64,000 nucleotides of DNA, taken from contig PHAR01000001.1 in assembly GCA_002840405.1 (NCBI GenBank), forward strand, positions 454,320 to 518,319. The letters are read 5' to 3'. Every line of letters begins with the position of its first letter. The first letter of the stretch is position 1. The stretch comes from Deltaproteobacteria bacterium HGW-Deltaproteobacteria-8. GTDB taxonomy: Bacteria > Desulfobacterota > Desulfovibrionia > Desulfovibrionales > Desulfovibrionaceae. The position numbers and the translations under genes are program-made. The notes under the pieces were generated by a model. That model made no database searches. It was not told where the DNA came from and saw only the letters and a list, made by a program, of their open reading frames with translations. Shown here piece by piece: positions 27,975 to 37,589 of the stretch.

Positions 27975-28754
27975 CTAGCCGACGGAGCCGACCTTGTTGA
28001 TGACGAGGGATTCCATGCTGTCCGTGGTGGTCATGAGCTTCTGGTTGATCTCAAAGGCCCGCTGGGCCTCCATCATGTTCACCATCTCACCCACGATCTC
28101 CACGTTGGACTTCTCCAGGTAACCCTGCTGGACCTGGATATTCTCCGGCGGGATCTCCGTGGCCTTGCTGCCCTTGCGGATCTGGTACAGGTTGCGGCCG
28201 ACCTTTTCGACGCCCTTGGGGTCGGAAACATCCACCAAGTCAATGGTGCCGATCTGGTTGCCGTCCACGGTGATGGCGCCCTTCGAGTCGATCTTGATCG
28301 TGTTGTCCCGCGGGAGAGTAATGGCGCTTCCGCCGCCCAGGACCTCATAGCCCTGCTCGGTGACCAGGGTGCCTTCGGATGAGAGCTGGAAGCTGCCGTT
28401 GCGCGTCAGAAAATCGCCCTTGGGCGTGCGCACCTTGAAGAAGCCCTCGCCCACCAGGGCCATATCCAGGGGGTTTCCCGTGACCTGCATGCTGCCCTGG
28501 GACATGTCGGAATACTGGCCGCCCAGCCTGACACGAGCCTGAATGTAGGGCTTGGGCCAGATGTCCTTGTCACGGACAAAGGGCTTGGCGTCGACCAGAT
28601 AGTCATGGGCGAAGCGCTGGAACGTGTCCTGAAAGGAGTATGAGTCCTTCTTGTACCCGTTGGTGCTCACGTTCGCCAGATTATTGGCGATGACGTCGAG
28701 GCGGTGCTCGTTGGACATGGCTCCGAAAAGAGCGCTGTACATGCTTTCGCGCAT
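27975..28754 (-). CDS. flgF: Proximal rod protein FlgF
   Basis: A 259-residue proximal-rod subunit and first gene of the leftward operon. It has the axial N-terminus (SNEHRLDVIANNLANVSTNGYKKDS), VTGNPLDMALVGEGFFKVRTPKGD, and the C-terminal VEIVGEMVNMMEAQRAFEINQKLMTTTDSM. AGGAGG lies just upstream of the ATG and a sigma-54 promoter about 30 bases further. FlgF versus FlgG is decided by order and by the divergent mid-region. Confidence 0.95.
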   Translation of the reverse strand: MRESMYSALFGAMSNEHRLDVIANNLANVSTNGYKKDSYSFQDTFQRFAHDYLVDAKPFVRDKDIWPKPYIQARVRLGGQYSDMSQGSMQVTGNPLDMALVGEGFFKVRTPKGDFLTRNGSFQLSSEGTLVTEQGYEVLGGGSAITLPRDNTIKIDSKGAITVDGNQIGTIDLVDVSDPKGVEKVGRNLYQIRKGSKATEIPPENIQVQQGYLEKSNVEIVGEMVNMMEAQRAFEINQKLMTTTDSMESLVINKVGSVG

Positions 28755-28781
28755 GATCTCCTCCTATGCTGATCGCAAACA

Positions 28782-28797
28782 TGCAAATTGCGCGCCA
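28782..28797 (-). promoter_or_regulatory. Sigma-54 promoter of the flgF operon
   Basis: On the minus strand TGGCGCGCAATTTGCA matches TGGCAC-N5-TTGCA with invariant GG and GC ten bases apart. It lies 28-43 bases before the flgF ATG. RpoN-dependent transcription of rod/hook genes is common in polarly flagellated bacteria; the activator is not in the window. Confidence 0.8.
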
Positions 28798-28955
28798 TAC
28801 AACATGACAAAAATCCCCCGACTGCCACGCCAAAACTCGGCGGCGAGCAGCGGCATCCGGTGAAAGCGCCCGTCTGTCGCGGTCCAAAGAAATGCTTGCC
28901 AGAATCTGGTTTTCCGTTGACAACGGCATAACGCGCGACTAGATAGGCCGTGCGG

Positions 28956-29030
28956 GCGGGTGTAGCTCAACGGTAGAGTACGAGCTTCCCAAGCTCGGTG
29001 TTGCGAGTTCGATCCTCGTCACCCGCTCCA
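28956..29030 (+). tRNA. glyX: tRNA-Gly (anticodon CCC)
   Basis: A 75-base tRNA with GCGGGTG acceptor start, TAGCTCAACGGTAGAG D-arm, anticodon loop TTCCCAA giving CCC, GTTCGATCC T-arm and encoded CCA. It is divergent from flgF and lies just upstream of rimP, the place held by a tRNA (metY) in the enteric rimP-nusA-infB operon. A terminator separates it from rimP. The gene symbol is generic. Confidence 0.95.
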
Positions 29031-29079
29031 TGGCCTCAAGGATTTGACCGCCTGAACCTCGTTGGTTCCTCGAGAGATG

Positions 29080-29104
29080 GTGGGCCTTTTGGTCCACTTT
29101 TTTA
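29080..29104 (+). terminator. Terminator between tRNA-Gly and rimP
   Basis: GTGGGCC and GGTCCAC pair (one G-U) around TTTT, followed by seven T. It ends 33 bases before the rimP start and could be partly read through, as rimP has no other obvious promoter. Confidence 0.8.
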
Positions 29105-29137
29105 TTTCCAGGAACTGGGATACGGAGACGAACAGGC

Positions 29138-29695
29138 ATGACGAGAACACCCCTTTCAGAACGGCTCACCGGGATCATCGGCCCGGCGTTGAGCACCCTT
29201 GGGGTTGAGCTCTGGGGGCTTGAATTCGCCTCCGCCGGCAACCGCATGGTGGTCCGTGTATATATTGATGCCCCCGCAGCAGCCCACTCCGGTGACCTGT
29301 CCGAGCCCATGGGTGAAGACGGGATCGAAGCCGCTCTGGATGAGCAGGAACAGCGTACGGGCGTGACCATCGCCATGTGCGCCAAGGCCAGCCGCCACCT
29401 GGGCACCGTGCTGGAGGCCGAGGACGCCGTGCCCGGCGCCTACGTGCTGGAGGTCTCCTCCCCCGGGCTGGAGCGCCGCTTTTTCGCCCCGGAGCAGCTG
29501 GCCGCCTACCTTGGCCGCACGGTGGACATCCGCCTGCACCAGGCCCAGGACACGCGCCGCCATTTTCGCGGGCTCCTGGCCGAGAGCGGCCCCGACTTTC
29601 TCGTGGTGGACGAGTCCGGCGTGCGCACCCGCGTGTTGTGGGCGCATGTGAAGACCGCACACCTCGTGCATGAATTTCCAGGCGCAAGCGCATAG
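29138..29695 (+). CDS. rimP: Ribosome maturation factor RimP
   Basis: A 185-residue protein needed for 30S maturation. The N-terminal domain has GVELWGLEFASAGNRMVVRVYID and the family hallmark EVSSPGLERRF; the C-terminal Sm-like domain follows. A ~20-residue acidic/Gln-rich insertion (about 60-72) precedes the GVTIAMCAKASRHLGTVLE helix. It opens the rimP-nusA-ylxR-infB-rbfA-truB-rpsO-pnp order. Confidence 0.95.
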   Translation: MTRTPLSERLTGIIGPALSTLGVELWGLEFASAGNRMVVRVYIDAPAAAHSGDLSEPMGEDGIEAALDEQEQRTGVTIAMCAKASRHLGTVLEAEDAVPGAYVLEVSSPGLERRFFAPEQLAAYLGRTVDIRLHQAQDTRRHFRGLLAESGPDFLVVDESGVRTRVLWAHVKTAHLVHEFPGASA

Positions 29696-29724
29696 GGCTG
29701 GCGCCGCAGACGTGTTTTCATCCC

Positions 29725-29768
29725 CCGCCACCTGAGCGCGGCCTGACAAGGGCCTTCGCAGGTGGCGG
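29725..29768 (+). promoter_or_regulatory. Stem-loop in the rimP-nusA spacer
   Basis: CCGCCACCTG (29725-29734) pairs perfectly with CAGGTGGCGG (29759-29768), enclosing a smaller GGCC/GGCC stem. No T-run follows. It lies in the 148-base gap before nusA and may be a processing or attenuation element. Confidence 0.55.
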
Positions 29769-29843
29769 AAACAGACGCAAGAATCTCACGCCCACGCGCA
29801 ACGGCAGAAATGACGGACGCTGGGCGGCACCGGAGGGAGCGCC

Positions 29844-31136
29844 ATGAGCTCGGAACTGAAGAAGACCATAGACCAGATCAGCAAGGACCGGGGCATCGAC
29901 CGTGACCTGCTCATCGACACCCTGGAAGAGGCCGTTCGGTCCTCCGTGGCCCGCAAGTACGGCGAACAGATGGACATCGAGGTCAAGTTCAACGAGGAAC
30001 TGGGCGAGATTCAGGTCTACCAGTTCAAGGTCGTTGTGACGCAGATCAACGACGCCGTGAGCGAGATCACCCTGGAAGAAGCCCGCGAGCACGACCCGAA
30101 CATCAATCTCGACGACGAGATGGGCTTCAAGATCAAGATTGAGGACCTGGGCCGCATCGCCGCGCAAAGCGCCAAACAGGTCATCATCCAGCGCATGCGG
30201 GACGCCGAGCAGGAAATCATTTACGAGGAATACCGCGAACGCAAGGGCGAGATCGTCTCCGGCATCGTCCAGCGCCGCGACCGCACCGGCTGGATCATCA
30301 ACCTGGGCCGCACCGAGGCGCTTCTGCCCAAGGACGAGCAGATCCCGCGCGAACGCTACAAGCGCGGCGACCGCATCCAGGCCTACATCATCGAGGTCCA
30401 GAAGGAGTCGCGCGGCCCGCAGATCGTGGTTTCCCGCTCGCACCCGGACTACATGGGCGCGCTCTTCGCCCGCGAAGTGCCCGAGGTCTTCGACTCCACC
30501 GTCAAGATCATGGGCGTGGCCCGCGACTCCGGCCTGCGCGCCAAGGTCGCCGTCAGCTCCCGCGACCGCGACGTGGACCCGGTGGGCGCCTGCGTCGGCA
30601 TCCGCGGCTCGCGCATCCAGAACATCGTGCAGGAGCTCAAGGGCGAGCGCATCGACATCGTGGTCTGGAGCCCGGACATCGCCGTCTACGCCCAGAACGC
30701 CCTGTCCCCGGCCATAATCAGCCGCATCATGGTCGACGACGAGGAAAAGACCCTCGAGGTCGTGGTGCCCGACGACCAACTGACCCTGGCCATCGGCCGC
30801 AAGGGCCAGAACGTGAAGCTGGCCGCGCAGTTGCTGGGCTGGAAAATCGACATTTTCACCGAGAGCCGCTACGGCGAACTCAATGCCGACAAGAAGGGCA
30901 TGGACCAGCTGGCCAGCGTGGCCGAAGTGGCCATGGAGGCCTTCTTCGCCGCAGGGCTTGAGACCACCGCCCAGCTGGTCGAGGCAACCGAAGAACAGCT
31001 CCTGGCCGTAACCGGCATGACCACGGACAAGATCCGCGACATGCGCGCGGCCATCAACATCCTGGGCCTGGCGCCCATTGAAGTTGAAGACGCGAAAAAT
31101 GAGGAAGCGGCCCCGGACGAACCCGGAGCCGAATAG
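29844..31136 (+). CDS. nusA: Transcription factor NusA
   Basis: A 430-residue RNA-polymerase-associated pausing, termination and antitermination factor. The N-terminal RNAP-binding domain (ELKKTIDQISKDRGIDRDLLIDTLEEAVRSSVARKYG), the S1 domain (GEIVSGIVQRRDRTGWIINLGRTEALLPKDEQIP), and KH domains (GACVGIRGSRIQNIVQEL and AIGRKGQNVKLAAQL) are in order. A single C-terminal helix-hairpin-helix (about 365-415) and an acidic tail end it. GGAGGGAG precedes the ATG. Confidence 0.98.
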   Translation: MSSELKKTIDQISKDRGIDRDLLIDTLEEAVRSSVARKYGEQMDIEVKFNEELGEIQVYQFKVVVTQINDAVSEITLEEAREHDPNINLDDEMGFKIKIEDLGRIAAQSAKQVIIQRMRDAEQEIIYEEYRERKGEIVSGIVQRRDRTGWIINLGRTEALLPKDEQIPRERYKRGDRIQAYIIEVQKESRGPQIVVSRSHPDYMGALFAREVPEVFDSTVKIMGVARDSGLRAKVAVSSRDRDVDPVGACVGIRGSRIQNIVQELKGERIDIVVWSPDIAVYAQNALSPAIISRIMVDDEEKTLEVVVPDDQLTLAIGRKGQNVKLAAQLLGWKIDIFTESRYGELNADKKGMDQLASVAEVAMEAFFAAGLETTAQLVEATEEQLLAVTGMTTDKIRDMRAAINILGLAPIEVEDAKNEEAAPDEPGAE

Positions 31137-31145
31137 GCTGCCCTG

Positions 31146-31424
31146 ATGTCCGGAGACGGACGAAAGGATTGCCAGTCCACAGACGGACAGGCAGCAAGCG
31201 CTGCCGGGCCGGTGCGCATGTGCTGCATATGCAGACGCCGCCTGCCGCAAGCCCAACTGCTCCGGCATGTCCGGGCGGCAAAGGCCGGAGAGGAACAGGA
31301 AACGGGGATGGGGTTTGTGCCCGATCCCCGGCGCAGGATGCCCGGTAAAGGGCTATACGTCTGCGACCAGGCCGAATGCCGCGAGAGATTTCTCCGCCGA
31401 GGCGACGGGCGGAAGAAGCGTTAA
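31146..31424 (+). CDS. ylxR: YlxR-family (DUF448) RNA-binding protein
   Basis: A 92-residue basic protein always found between nusA and infB in many bacteria. It shows RMCCICRRRLPQAQLLRHVRA, then PDPRRRMPGKGLYVCDQAECRERFLRRG, the YlxR pattern with paired cysteines. The first ~25 residues are extra and the true start could be later. Its role is not settled; in other species it binds RNA or associates with RNase P. Confidence 0.88.
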   Translation: MSGDGRKDCQSTDGQAASAAGPVRMCCICRRRLPQAQLLRHVRAAKAGEEQETGMGFVPDPRRRMPGKGLYVCDQAECRERFLRRGDGRKKR

Positions 31425-31438
31425 CAAGGGGAACATGA

Positions 31439-34400
31439 ATGGTGACAAAGCTCAAAGTGAAGGACCTGGCGGCCGAACTTGGCATCGGCCATAAGGAGAT
31501 CCTGCAGCAGCTGCGGGACATGGACATCCAGGTAAAAACCTTCATGAGCACCTTGGAGGACGGCGAGGCTGAAAGCCTTCGTCAATCGTTGCGCGCCCAG
31601 CCCGCAGCCAAGACCGAGGTCGTGCGCCGTGAAGTCGGCGACGTCATCGTGCGCAGCCGAAAGGCCAAGCCCGGAGATCCAGAGCAGAAGGCTGCACCGG
31701 CGCCCGCACCAGCGGATGAAAGCGCCGAGGCTCCAGCCAAAAGCCCTGCGGTCAAGCCTGCGGCCAAGCCCTCCGAGGACGAGACCCCTGCCGTTGCCGC
31801 GCAGGTCGAGCAGCCACGCGAGGAGGCCCCCAAGGCCCGCCGCGTAGAAGAGGCCGCTGAAAAGCCGGCCGACAAGCCCGCGCGCATCATTACCCCTCAG
31901 GAAGCCCCCGTGGTTGAGGCAAAGACGAAAGCCAAGCCCGTTGTTGCCGCTACGGAAGCCAAGACCGAGCCCAAGGCCGCCAGAATTGTATCCAAGCCCG
32001 CGCCCCAGCCTGAGCCAGGCGCCGAAGCGGCTGCCGTGGCCGCGCCTGAAGTCGCGGCTCCTGCGCAGGCCCCGGCCGAGCAGCCTGTGGCTGAGAGCAA
32101 GTCCAAGCCCGCCCCACAGGCCGTTGCCGAGACCGTCGTCGCCGAGGCCCCTGCCCCTGCGGCCGGTGTCCCTGCGGCCGATGCTCCGGTCGAGGCTGCA
32201 GCCCCACAGGCCGAAACCGGCTCGACAGAAGAGCTGGACGAGGATGGCAAGAAGAAGCGCAAGCCCAAGCGTGAGGTCCCCGTGTCTGCCGCTCCCCAGG
32301 TGCGCATCATCTCCCGGCCCGAGCCCGGCAGCACTCCTCCGACCCCGCCGCCGAGCAGGCGTCCCGAATTCTCCGCCGGACATGACGGCGGCGCGCGTCC
32401 CTACACTCCGCATCCCGGCGGTGCGCGGCCCGCATACGACGGTCCCCGCGGCGGCGGCTACGGTGGCGGCGCAGCCGCGCCTGGCCAGCGTCCCGCAGCC
32501 CCCGGCGGCTACCAGCGTCCGCCCAGCAGCGCTCCGGGCAGCAGCTACGGCTTCCCGCGTCCGCCCAGCAGCGCTCCGGGCAGCAGCTACGGCCAGCAGC
32601 GGCCTACCGGTCCCGGTGGTCCCGGCGGTCCTGGCATCGCGCCGGTTGTACCGCCCAAGGAAGGCGAGGACCGCGCCCGCAGAAAGCCGCATCGCGTGGT
32701 GGAATTCACCCCGGGCGGCGGCAGCGAAGAAGATCGCCGCAAGGCCGCAGGCGCTGCCGCCAAGAAGAAGACCAACTTCGCCCCGGCGCCCGTTGTGTCC
32801 GAGGACGGCGAGTCGCCCATGCGCCTCAAGTCTTCCCGGCGTGGCAAGAAGCACCGCGGCGGCGTGGAGCAGCGCGAGGAAATCAAGCCCGTCGGCAAGC
32901 GCAAGATCCGCATCGACGAACACATCCGGCTGTCCGACCTGGCGCACCAGATGGGCATCAAGTCCCAGGCCATCATCAAGGCCCTGTTCTCCATGGGCGT
33001 CATGGCCACCATCAACCAGGCCCTGGACATGGACACCGCCACCCTGCTCGCCAGCGAGTTCGGGCACGAGGTGGAGAACGTCTCCTTTGATGAGCAGGAG
33101 TTCCTGGTGGTCGGCGAGCCCGACACCGCCGAGGACTTGAAGCCCCGGCCGCCGGTGGTCACCATCATGGGCCACGTCGACCATGGCAAGACCTCGCTGC
33201 TTGACGCCATCCGCATGACCAGCATCGCCTCGGGCGAGGCGGGCGGCATCACCCAGCACATCGGCGCGTACCACGTGTCCACCAGCCGGGGCGAGGTCGT
33301 GTTCCTCGACACCCCGGGCCACGAAGCCTTCACCACCATGCGCGCCCGCGGCGCCCAGGTGACCGACATCGTCGTGCTGGTGGTCGCCGCCGACGACGGC
33401 GTCATGGACCAGACCCGCGAAGCCGTGAACCACGCCAAGGCAGCCAAGGTGCCCATCGTGGTCGCTGTGAACAAGATAGACAAGGAAGGCGCCAACCCCG
33501 ACCGCGTGAAGCGCGAACTGGCCGAGTTCGACCTCGTGCCGGAAGAATGGGGCGGCACCACCATCTTCGCCAATGTGTCCGCCAAGCAGCGCATCGGCCT
33601 GGACGAACTGCTCGAAATGATCGTGCTCCAGGCCGAAGTGCTGGAGCTCAAGGCCAACCCGGCCAAGCCCGCGCGCGGCCACATCGTCGAGGCCAAGCTG
33701 GACAAGGGCCGTGGCCCGCTGGGCACCGTGCTCATCCAGGACGGCACGCTGAAAAACGGCGACGCCTTTGTCTGCGGCACCGTGCACGGCAAGGTGCGCG
33801 CCATGTTCAACGACCAGGGCCGCAAGATCAAGCAGGCCGGACCGGCGATTCCCGTCGAGATCCAGGGCTTTGACGTGGTGCCCGAGGCTGGCGACGAGTT
33901 CGTGGTCGTGGCCGACGACAAGGTCGCCCGCAAGATCGCCGAAAGCCGCGCCTCCAAGCAGCGCGAGAAGGATCTCGTGGGCAAGAGCAAGGTCACGCTG
34001 GAGTCCTTCCTGCTGTCCAAGCCCGCCGACGAGGCCAAGATCCTCAACCTGGTGCTCAAGGCCGACGTGCAGGGCTCCCTTGAGGCCATCACCGAGGCTG
34101 TGAACAAGCTCTCCACCGAAGAGGTCAAGATCCAGGTGGTGCACGGCGCCACGGGCGGCCTCACCGAATCCGACATCCTGCTGGCCTCGGCTTCCCAGGC
34201 CATCATCATCGGCTTCAACGTGCGTCCCACGGCCAAGGTCAAGGACATGGCCGACAGCGAGCACGTGGAAATCCGTTTCTACGACATCATCTACAAGCTC
34301 GTGGGCGAGATCAAGGACGCCATGAGCGGCATGCTCACCCCGGACATCCAGGAGGTTTACCTGGGCCAGGCCGAGGTGCGCGAGACCTTCAGCGTGCCCA

Positions 34401-34651
34401 AGGTCGGCATGGTCGCAGGCTGCGGCGTTGTCGACGGCAAGCTCACCCGCTCTGCCAAGGTGCGCCTGCTGCGAGACGGCGTGGTCATCTACACCGGCGC
34501 CTTGAACTCGCTCAGGCGCTTCAAGGACGATGCTAAGGAAGTGGCCAAGGGCTACGAGTGCGGCGTCGGCCTGGAGAACTTCAACGATATCAAGATCGGC
34601 GACGTCATCGAGGCCTTCGAGACCAAGGAAGTCGCCAGGACCATCGACTAG
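31439..34651 (+). CDS. infB: Translation initiation factor IF-2
   Basis: A 1,070-residue initiator-tRNA-recruiting GTPase. Order: an N-terminal IF2N helix domain ([19 protein letters not shown]), a ~370-residue low-complexity region (Ala/Pro/Lys, then Gly/Pro/Tyr/Ser-rich with a tandem repeat), a second IF2N domain ([25 protein letters not shown] near 495), the G domain with [12 protein letters not shown] near 577 and NKID, domain II, and the C-terminal C1/C2 domains. The long linker is typical of deltaproteobacterial IF-2. Confidence 0.98.
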   Translation: MVTKLKVKDLAAELGIGHKEILQQLRDMDIQVKTFMSTLEDGEAESLRQSLRAQPAAKTEVVRREVGDVIVRSRKAKPGDPEQKAAPAPAPADESAEAPAKSPAVKPAAKPSEDETPAVAAQVEQPREEAPKARRVEEAAEKPADKPARIITPQEAPVVEAKTKAKPVVAATEAKTEPKAARIVSKPAPQPEPGAEAAAVAAPEVAAPAQAPAEQPVAESKSKPAPQAVAETVVAEAPAPAAGVPAADAPVEAAAPQAETGSTEELDEDGKKKRKPKREVPVSAAPQVRIISRPEPGSTPPTPPPSRRPEFSAGHDGGARPYTPHPGGARPAYDGPRGGGYGGGAAAPGQRPAAPGGYQRPPSSAPGSSYGFPRPPSSAPGSSYGQQRPTGPGGPGGPGIAPVVPPKEGEDRARRKPHRVVEFTPGGGSEEDRRKAAGAAAKKKTNFAPAPVVSEDGESPMRLKSSRRGKKHRGGVEQREEIKPVGKRKIRIDEHIRLSDLAHQMGIKSQAIIKALFSMGVMATINQALDMDTATLLASEFGHEVENVSFDEQEFLVVGEPDTAEDLKPRPPVVTIMGHVDHGKTSLLDAIRMTSIASGEAGGITQHIGAYHVSTSRGEVVFLDTPGHEAFTTMRARGAQVTDIVVLVVAADDGVMDQTREAVNHAKAAKVPIVVAVNKIDKEGANPDRVKRELAEFDLVPEEWGGTTIFANVSAKQRIGLDELLEMIVLQAEVLELKANPAKPARGHIVEAKLDKGRGPLGTVLIQDGTLKNGDAFVCGTVHGKVRAMFNDQGRKIKQAGPAIPVEIQGFDVVPEAGDEFVVVADDKVARKIAESRASKQREKDLVGKSKVTLESFLLSKPADEAKILNLVLKADVQGSLEAITEAVNKLSTEEVKIQVVHGATGGLTESDILLASASQAIIIGFNVRPTAKVKDMADSEHVEIRFYDIIYKLVGEIKDAMSGMLTPDIQEVYLGQAEVRETFSVPKVGMVAGCGVVDGKLTRSAKVRLLRDGVVIYTGALNSLRRFKDDAKEVAKGYECGVGLENFNDIKIGDVIEAFETKEVARTID
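32516..32593 (+). repeat. 42-nt tandem repeat in infB linker
   Basis: Two copies begin at 32516 and 32558. The first 36 bases are identical and encode [12 protein letters not shown]; the last six differ (FP versus QQ). It lies in the disordered linker and could vary in copy number between strains. Confidence 0.9.
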
Positions 34652-34685
34652 CGCAGGCCAGCGATGGGATTGAGAACAGGTATGC

Positions 34686-34985
34686 ATGATCATCGGCGTG
34701 ATGACGCTTGAATTCCGCCTGCACGGCAACGACTCGCTGAAAGGCAAGCGTCAGGTGGCCCAGAGCCTGAAGCAGAAGCTGCGGAACACCTTCAACGTGG
34801 CCGTGAGCGAGGTCGACGCCCAGGAGGCGCACCAGAAGCTGGTGCTTGCGGTGGTCACGGTGTCCGGTGAGACGACCAGGGTGGAAAGCAGCCTGGCCAA
34901 GGCCTTGGCCCTGGTCGAGGCCATATCCCCGGCGGAACTAGTGCGTTGCGACACGGAAGTGTTCAGCAGCAGCGGGGAGGCATAA
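34686..34985 (+). CDS. DUF503 (YlxP-like) protein
   Basis: A 99-residue protein of the DUF503 family: MIIGVMTLEFRLHGNDSLKGKRQVAQSLKQKLRNTFNVAVSEVD, then KLVLAVVTVSGETTRVESSLAKALALVE. The fold is a small alpha/beta sandwich; function is unknown but the gene is regularly placed between infB and rbfA, suggesting a role in translation or ribosome assembly. Its TAA stop directly precedes the rbfA ATG. Confidence 0.9.
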   Translation: MIIGVMTLEFRLHGNDSLKGKRQVAQSLKQKLRNTFNVAVSEVDAQEAHQKLVLAVVTVSGETTRVESSLAKALALVEAISPAELVRCDTEVFSSSGEA

Positions 34986-35330
34986 ATGAAAAGTGCAGGC
35001 AGCAGACGGTCCATCCGTTTGGCCGACCTCATCCTGCGGGAGCTGGCCACCTTGCTCCTGGAGGAGGTCGCTGACCCGCGCCTGGAGCTGGTCAGCCTCA
35101 CCGGGGTCAAGCTCAACTCCGATCTGAAGATCGCCCTGGTGACCTTCACCGTGGGCGGCGGCGAAGAGCGCCGCAAAGAGGCCCTGGACGGCCTGAACAA
35201 GGCCAAGGGCTTCCTGCGCTCCGGCCTGGCCAGGCGGCTGGATATGCGCTCCCTGCCGGACCTGCGCTTCGCCCACGACGATTTCCTCGAGGACATGGTC
35301 TATGCGAAGCCCGATCACCCAAATAGCTGA
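34986..35330 (+). CDS. rbfA: Ribosome-binding factor A
   Basis: A 114-residue KH-type 30S maturation factor. Family features: RSIRLADLILRELATLLLEEVADPRLELVSLTGVKLNSDLKIALVTF in order and RLDMRSLPDLRFAHDDF. It starts immediately after the DUF503 stop and overlaps the nrnA start by 29 bases. Confidence 0.95.
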   Translation: MKSAGSRRSIRLADLILRELATLLLEEVADPRLELVSLTGVKLNSDLKIALVTFTVGGGEERRKEALDGLNKAKGFLRSGLARRLDMRSLPDLRFAHDDFLEDMVYAKPDHPNS

Positions 35331-36270
35331 CCTCATCCGCAGGACGGACAGCTTTCTGGTGTCCTCCCACGCTAATCCGGACGGCGATGCCATCGGTTCC
35401 ACCGTTGCCCTGGGCCACATGCTCGCGCACATGGGCAAGGAATTCTGCCTCTACAACCGCTCTGGCCTGCCAGCGCAGTTCGACTGGCTCCACCTGCCCG
35501 GCCCCATTCACAACACCCTGGCCGGGTGCGAGGCCAACTGGATCTTCGTGCTCGACTGCGGCACCCAGCACCGCGTGGGCGAGGAGCTGTACCAGATCAT
35601 GGGCACGCGCCCCATGGCCAACGTGGACCACCACCTGGGCAACCCCATGTTCGGCCAGTTCAACTGGGTGGACGACAGCTACCCGGCCGTGGCCGCCATG
35701 ATCGCCGACCTGGCCGACGAGCTGAACATTCCCCTCACCGGTCCCCTGGCCGAGGCCATCTACCTGGGCCTGGTCACGGACACCGGCTTCTTCACCTTTG
35801 ACAACACCACCCCCGCCGCGATGGAGTTGGCGGCGCGGCTGATCCGCCTGGGCCTGAACCCCGGCCAGATCAACGCCAAGATCCGCAACCAGTGGAGCGT
35901 GAACCGCTTCCGCCTCTGGGGCGAGAGCTTCGCCACCACGGAATTGTTTTTTGAAGGCCAGGTGGCCTTGGCCTTTGTCACCCAGGGCATGATGGAGCGC
36001 ACCGGGACCAGCGCCGCCGACTGCGAGGAGATCGTCAACTTCCTGCGCCGCCTGCGCGGCGCGAGGGCGGCGGCCATCCTGCGCGAGGAGCCGGACGGGA
36101 GCTACAAGTTCAGCCTGCGCTCCTCCGGGGCGGACAACGTGCAGTCCGTGGCGGCCCTGTTCGGCGGCGGCGGCCACCGCAACGCCGCTGGCGGCACCAT
36201 CGCCTCCGACATTCTTTCGGCCAAGGTCCGCCTGATTGAATCCCTTGGCGAAAGCCTCGGACTGGTGTAG
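35302..36270 (+). CDS. nrnA: DHH-family oligoribonuclease/pAp phosphatase
   Basis: A 322-residue NrnA-type enzyme that degrades nano-RNAs and hydrolyses 3'-phosphoadenosine-5'-phosphate. Metal motifs: SHANPDGDAIGS (about 18-29), DCG near 93, VDHHLGN near 110 and DTGFF. The C-terminal DHHA1 domain has the GGGGHRNAAGG motif. The gene start lies within the end of rbfA and its stop is four bases before truB. RNA turnover fits this operon, which ends in pnp. Confidence 0.95.
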   Translation: MRSPITQIADLIRRTDSFLVSSHANPDGDAIGSTVALGHMLAHMGKEFCLYNRSGLPAQFDWLHLPGPIHNTLAGCEANWIFVLDCGTQHRVGEELYQIMGTRPMANVDHHLGNPMFGQFNWVDDSYPAVAAMIADLADELNIPLTGPLAEAIYLGLVTDTGFFTFDNTTPAAMELAARLIRLGLNPGQINAKIRNQWSVNRFRLWGESFATTELFFEGQVALAFVTQGMMERTGTSAADCEEIVNFLRRLRGARAAAILREEPDGSYKFSLRSSGADNVQSVAALFGGGGHRNAAGGTIASDILSAKVRLIESLGESLGLV

Positions 36271-36274
36271 AAGC

Positions 36275-37228
36275 ATGGGCAGACGCCGCAAGAGGAGCGA
36301 AGGCCAGCTGGATGGCCTGCTGGTTCTGTACAAGCCCAGCGGCCCGACCTCCGCAGGATGCCTGAACAGCATCAAGCATGGGCTGGGCCAGGGCAAAATC
36401 GGTCACGCCGGGACGCTGGACCCGCTGGCTGAGGGCGTGTTGCTGGTGCTTTTGGGCCGGGGCACCAAGGTCGCCGGGTACCTGACCAGCGGCAACAAGA
36501 TTTACTCCGGGCAGATGCGACTGGGCGTGACCACCGACACCTTCGACATGGAAGGCAAGGTGGTGGCCGAGGCGCCGCTCGACACAATTTCGCAAGACGA
36601 TGTGCGGATGGCCATCCTGTCCTGGAAGGACCTCACGGAACAGGAAGTCCCCGCTTACTCCGCGGCCAAGCACGAGGGTCGGCCCCTCTACGAACTCGCC
36701 CGCAAGGGTGAGGCCGTTCCGGTCAAGGAGAAAAGCATCGAGATACACGAGGTCGAACCGCTGGAAATTGAGCTTCCCACAGCACGGTTCAGGGTGCGTT
36801 GCCAGGCAGGCACGTACATTCGATCCCTGGTCCACAGCTTGGGGATACGGCTAGGCTGCGGCGCAGCTCTGGCCCAGCTCACGCGGGAAGCCTGCGAGCC
36901 CTTCGGGCTTGCGGACGCCCACAGCCTGGATGCGGTTCTTGGCGAGCCGGAGCGTTTTGCCGAGCGGGTCATTCCGCTGGGAAAAATGCTCCCGCACTGG
37001 CGCACCATCGCGCTCTCCACCACCCTGGCCGCCCTCGTGAAGAACGGGGCCTGGCTGCCGGTGGGCGGACCAAGCGGACAAGAGCTTCTCGGTGAACCCG
37101 GGGAGCATGTCATGCTGGTCGAGGAGAGCGGCGAACCGGTTGCGCTGGCGCAGGCCACGACCAAGGACGGCATGCTGCGCTGGATGATTCTGCGTGGACT
37201 GTGGCAAGACGGCGATGCGGCGGCCTGA
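36275..37228 (+). CDS. truB: tRNA pseudouridine-55 synthase TruB
   Basis: A 317-residue enzyme forming pseudouridine-55 in the T-loop of tRNAs. It shows GLLVLYKPSGPTS, the catalytic-site motif GHAGTLDPLAEGVLLVLLG, KIYSGQMRLGVTTDTFD, and PAYSAAKHEGRPLYELARKG, then RVRCQAGTYIRSLVHSLG. A C-terminal PUA-like region completes it. The ATG at 36275 follows nrnA closely; an in-frame ATG at 36236 lies inside nrnA and is rejected. Confidence 0.97.
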   Translation: MGRRRKRSEGQLDGLLVLYKPSGPTSAGCLNSIKHGLGQGKIGHAGTLDPLAEGVLLVLLGRGTKVAGYLTSGNKIYSGQMRLGVTTDTFDMEGKVVAEAPLDTISQDDVRMAILSWKDLTEQEVPAYSAAKHEGRPLYELARKGEAVPVKEKSIEIHEVEPLEIELPTARFRVRCQAGTYIRSLVHSLGIRLGCGAALAQLTREACEPFGLADAHSLDAVLGEPERFAERVIPLGKMLPHWRTIALSTTLAALVKNGAWLPVGGPSGQELLGEPGEHVMLVEESGEPVALAQATTKDGMLRWMILRGLWQDGDAAA

Positions 37229-37296
37229 ACTGAGGGAAGCTCCCGGCACAACCCGGATTCCGCATTGATCGGCATCCGGCAAAGGAGGACACTGCT

Positions 37297-37566
37297 GTGG
37301 TCATGACGCCTGAAGGAAAGACTAAAGTCATCGAGGACTTCAAGACCCACGATGGCGACACCGGCTCCCCGGAGGTGCAGGTTGCGCTTTTGACCGAGCG
37401 CATCACCTACCTCACCGAGCACTTCAAGGTCCACAAGAAGGACTTCCACTCCAAGACCGGCCTGCTCAAGATGGTCGGTTCGCGCAGGAAGCTTCTGAAC
37501 TACCTGAAGAGGGAGAACGTCCAGCGCTACCGCGATCTCATCGAGCGCCTGGGTCTCCGCAAGTAG
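37297..37566 (+). CDS. rpsO: 30S ribosomal protein S15
   Basis: An 89-residue primary 16S rRNA-binding protein. The sequence has the usual [75 protein letters not shown] elements. The start is probably GTG at 37297, because AAAGGAGG ends 8 bases before it; the ATG at 37303 is 14 bases away. In E. coli S15 represses its own translation and rpsO-pnp are cotranscribed; the same order here suggests similar coupling. Confidence 0.98.
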   Translation: MVMTPEGKTKVIEDFKTHDGDTGSPEVQVALLTERITYLTEHFKVHKKDFHSKTGLLKMVGSRRKLLNYLKRENVQRYRDLIERLGLRK

Positions 37567-37589
37567 TATCACGTAGACAACGCCCCGTG

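Noticed and set aside
31421-34747. 1,108-codon minus-strand open frame opposite infB
   Set aside because: It is a shadow of G+C-rich coding sequence; the plus strand encodes an unmistakable IF-2. The same holds for long antisense frames opposite pnp, gatB, the DUF89 gene and the UvrD-type gene.
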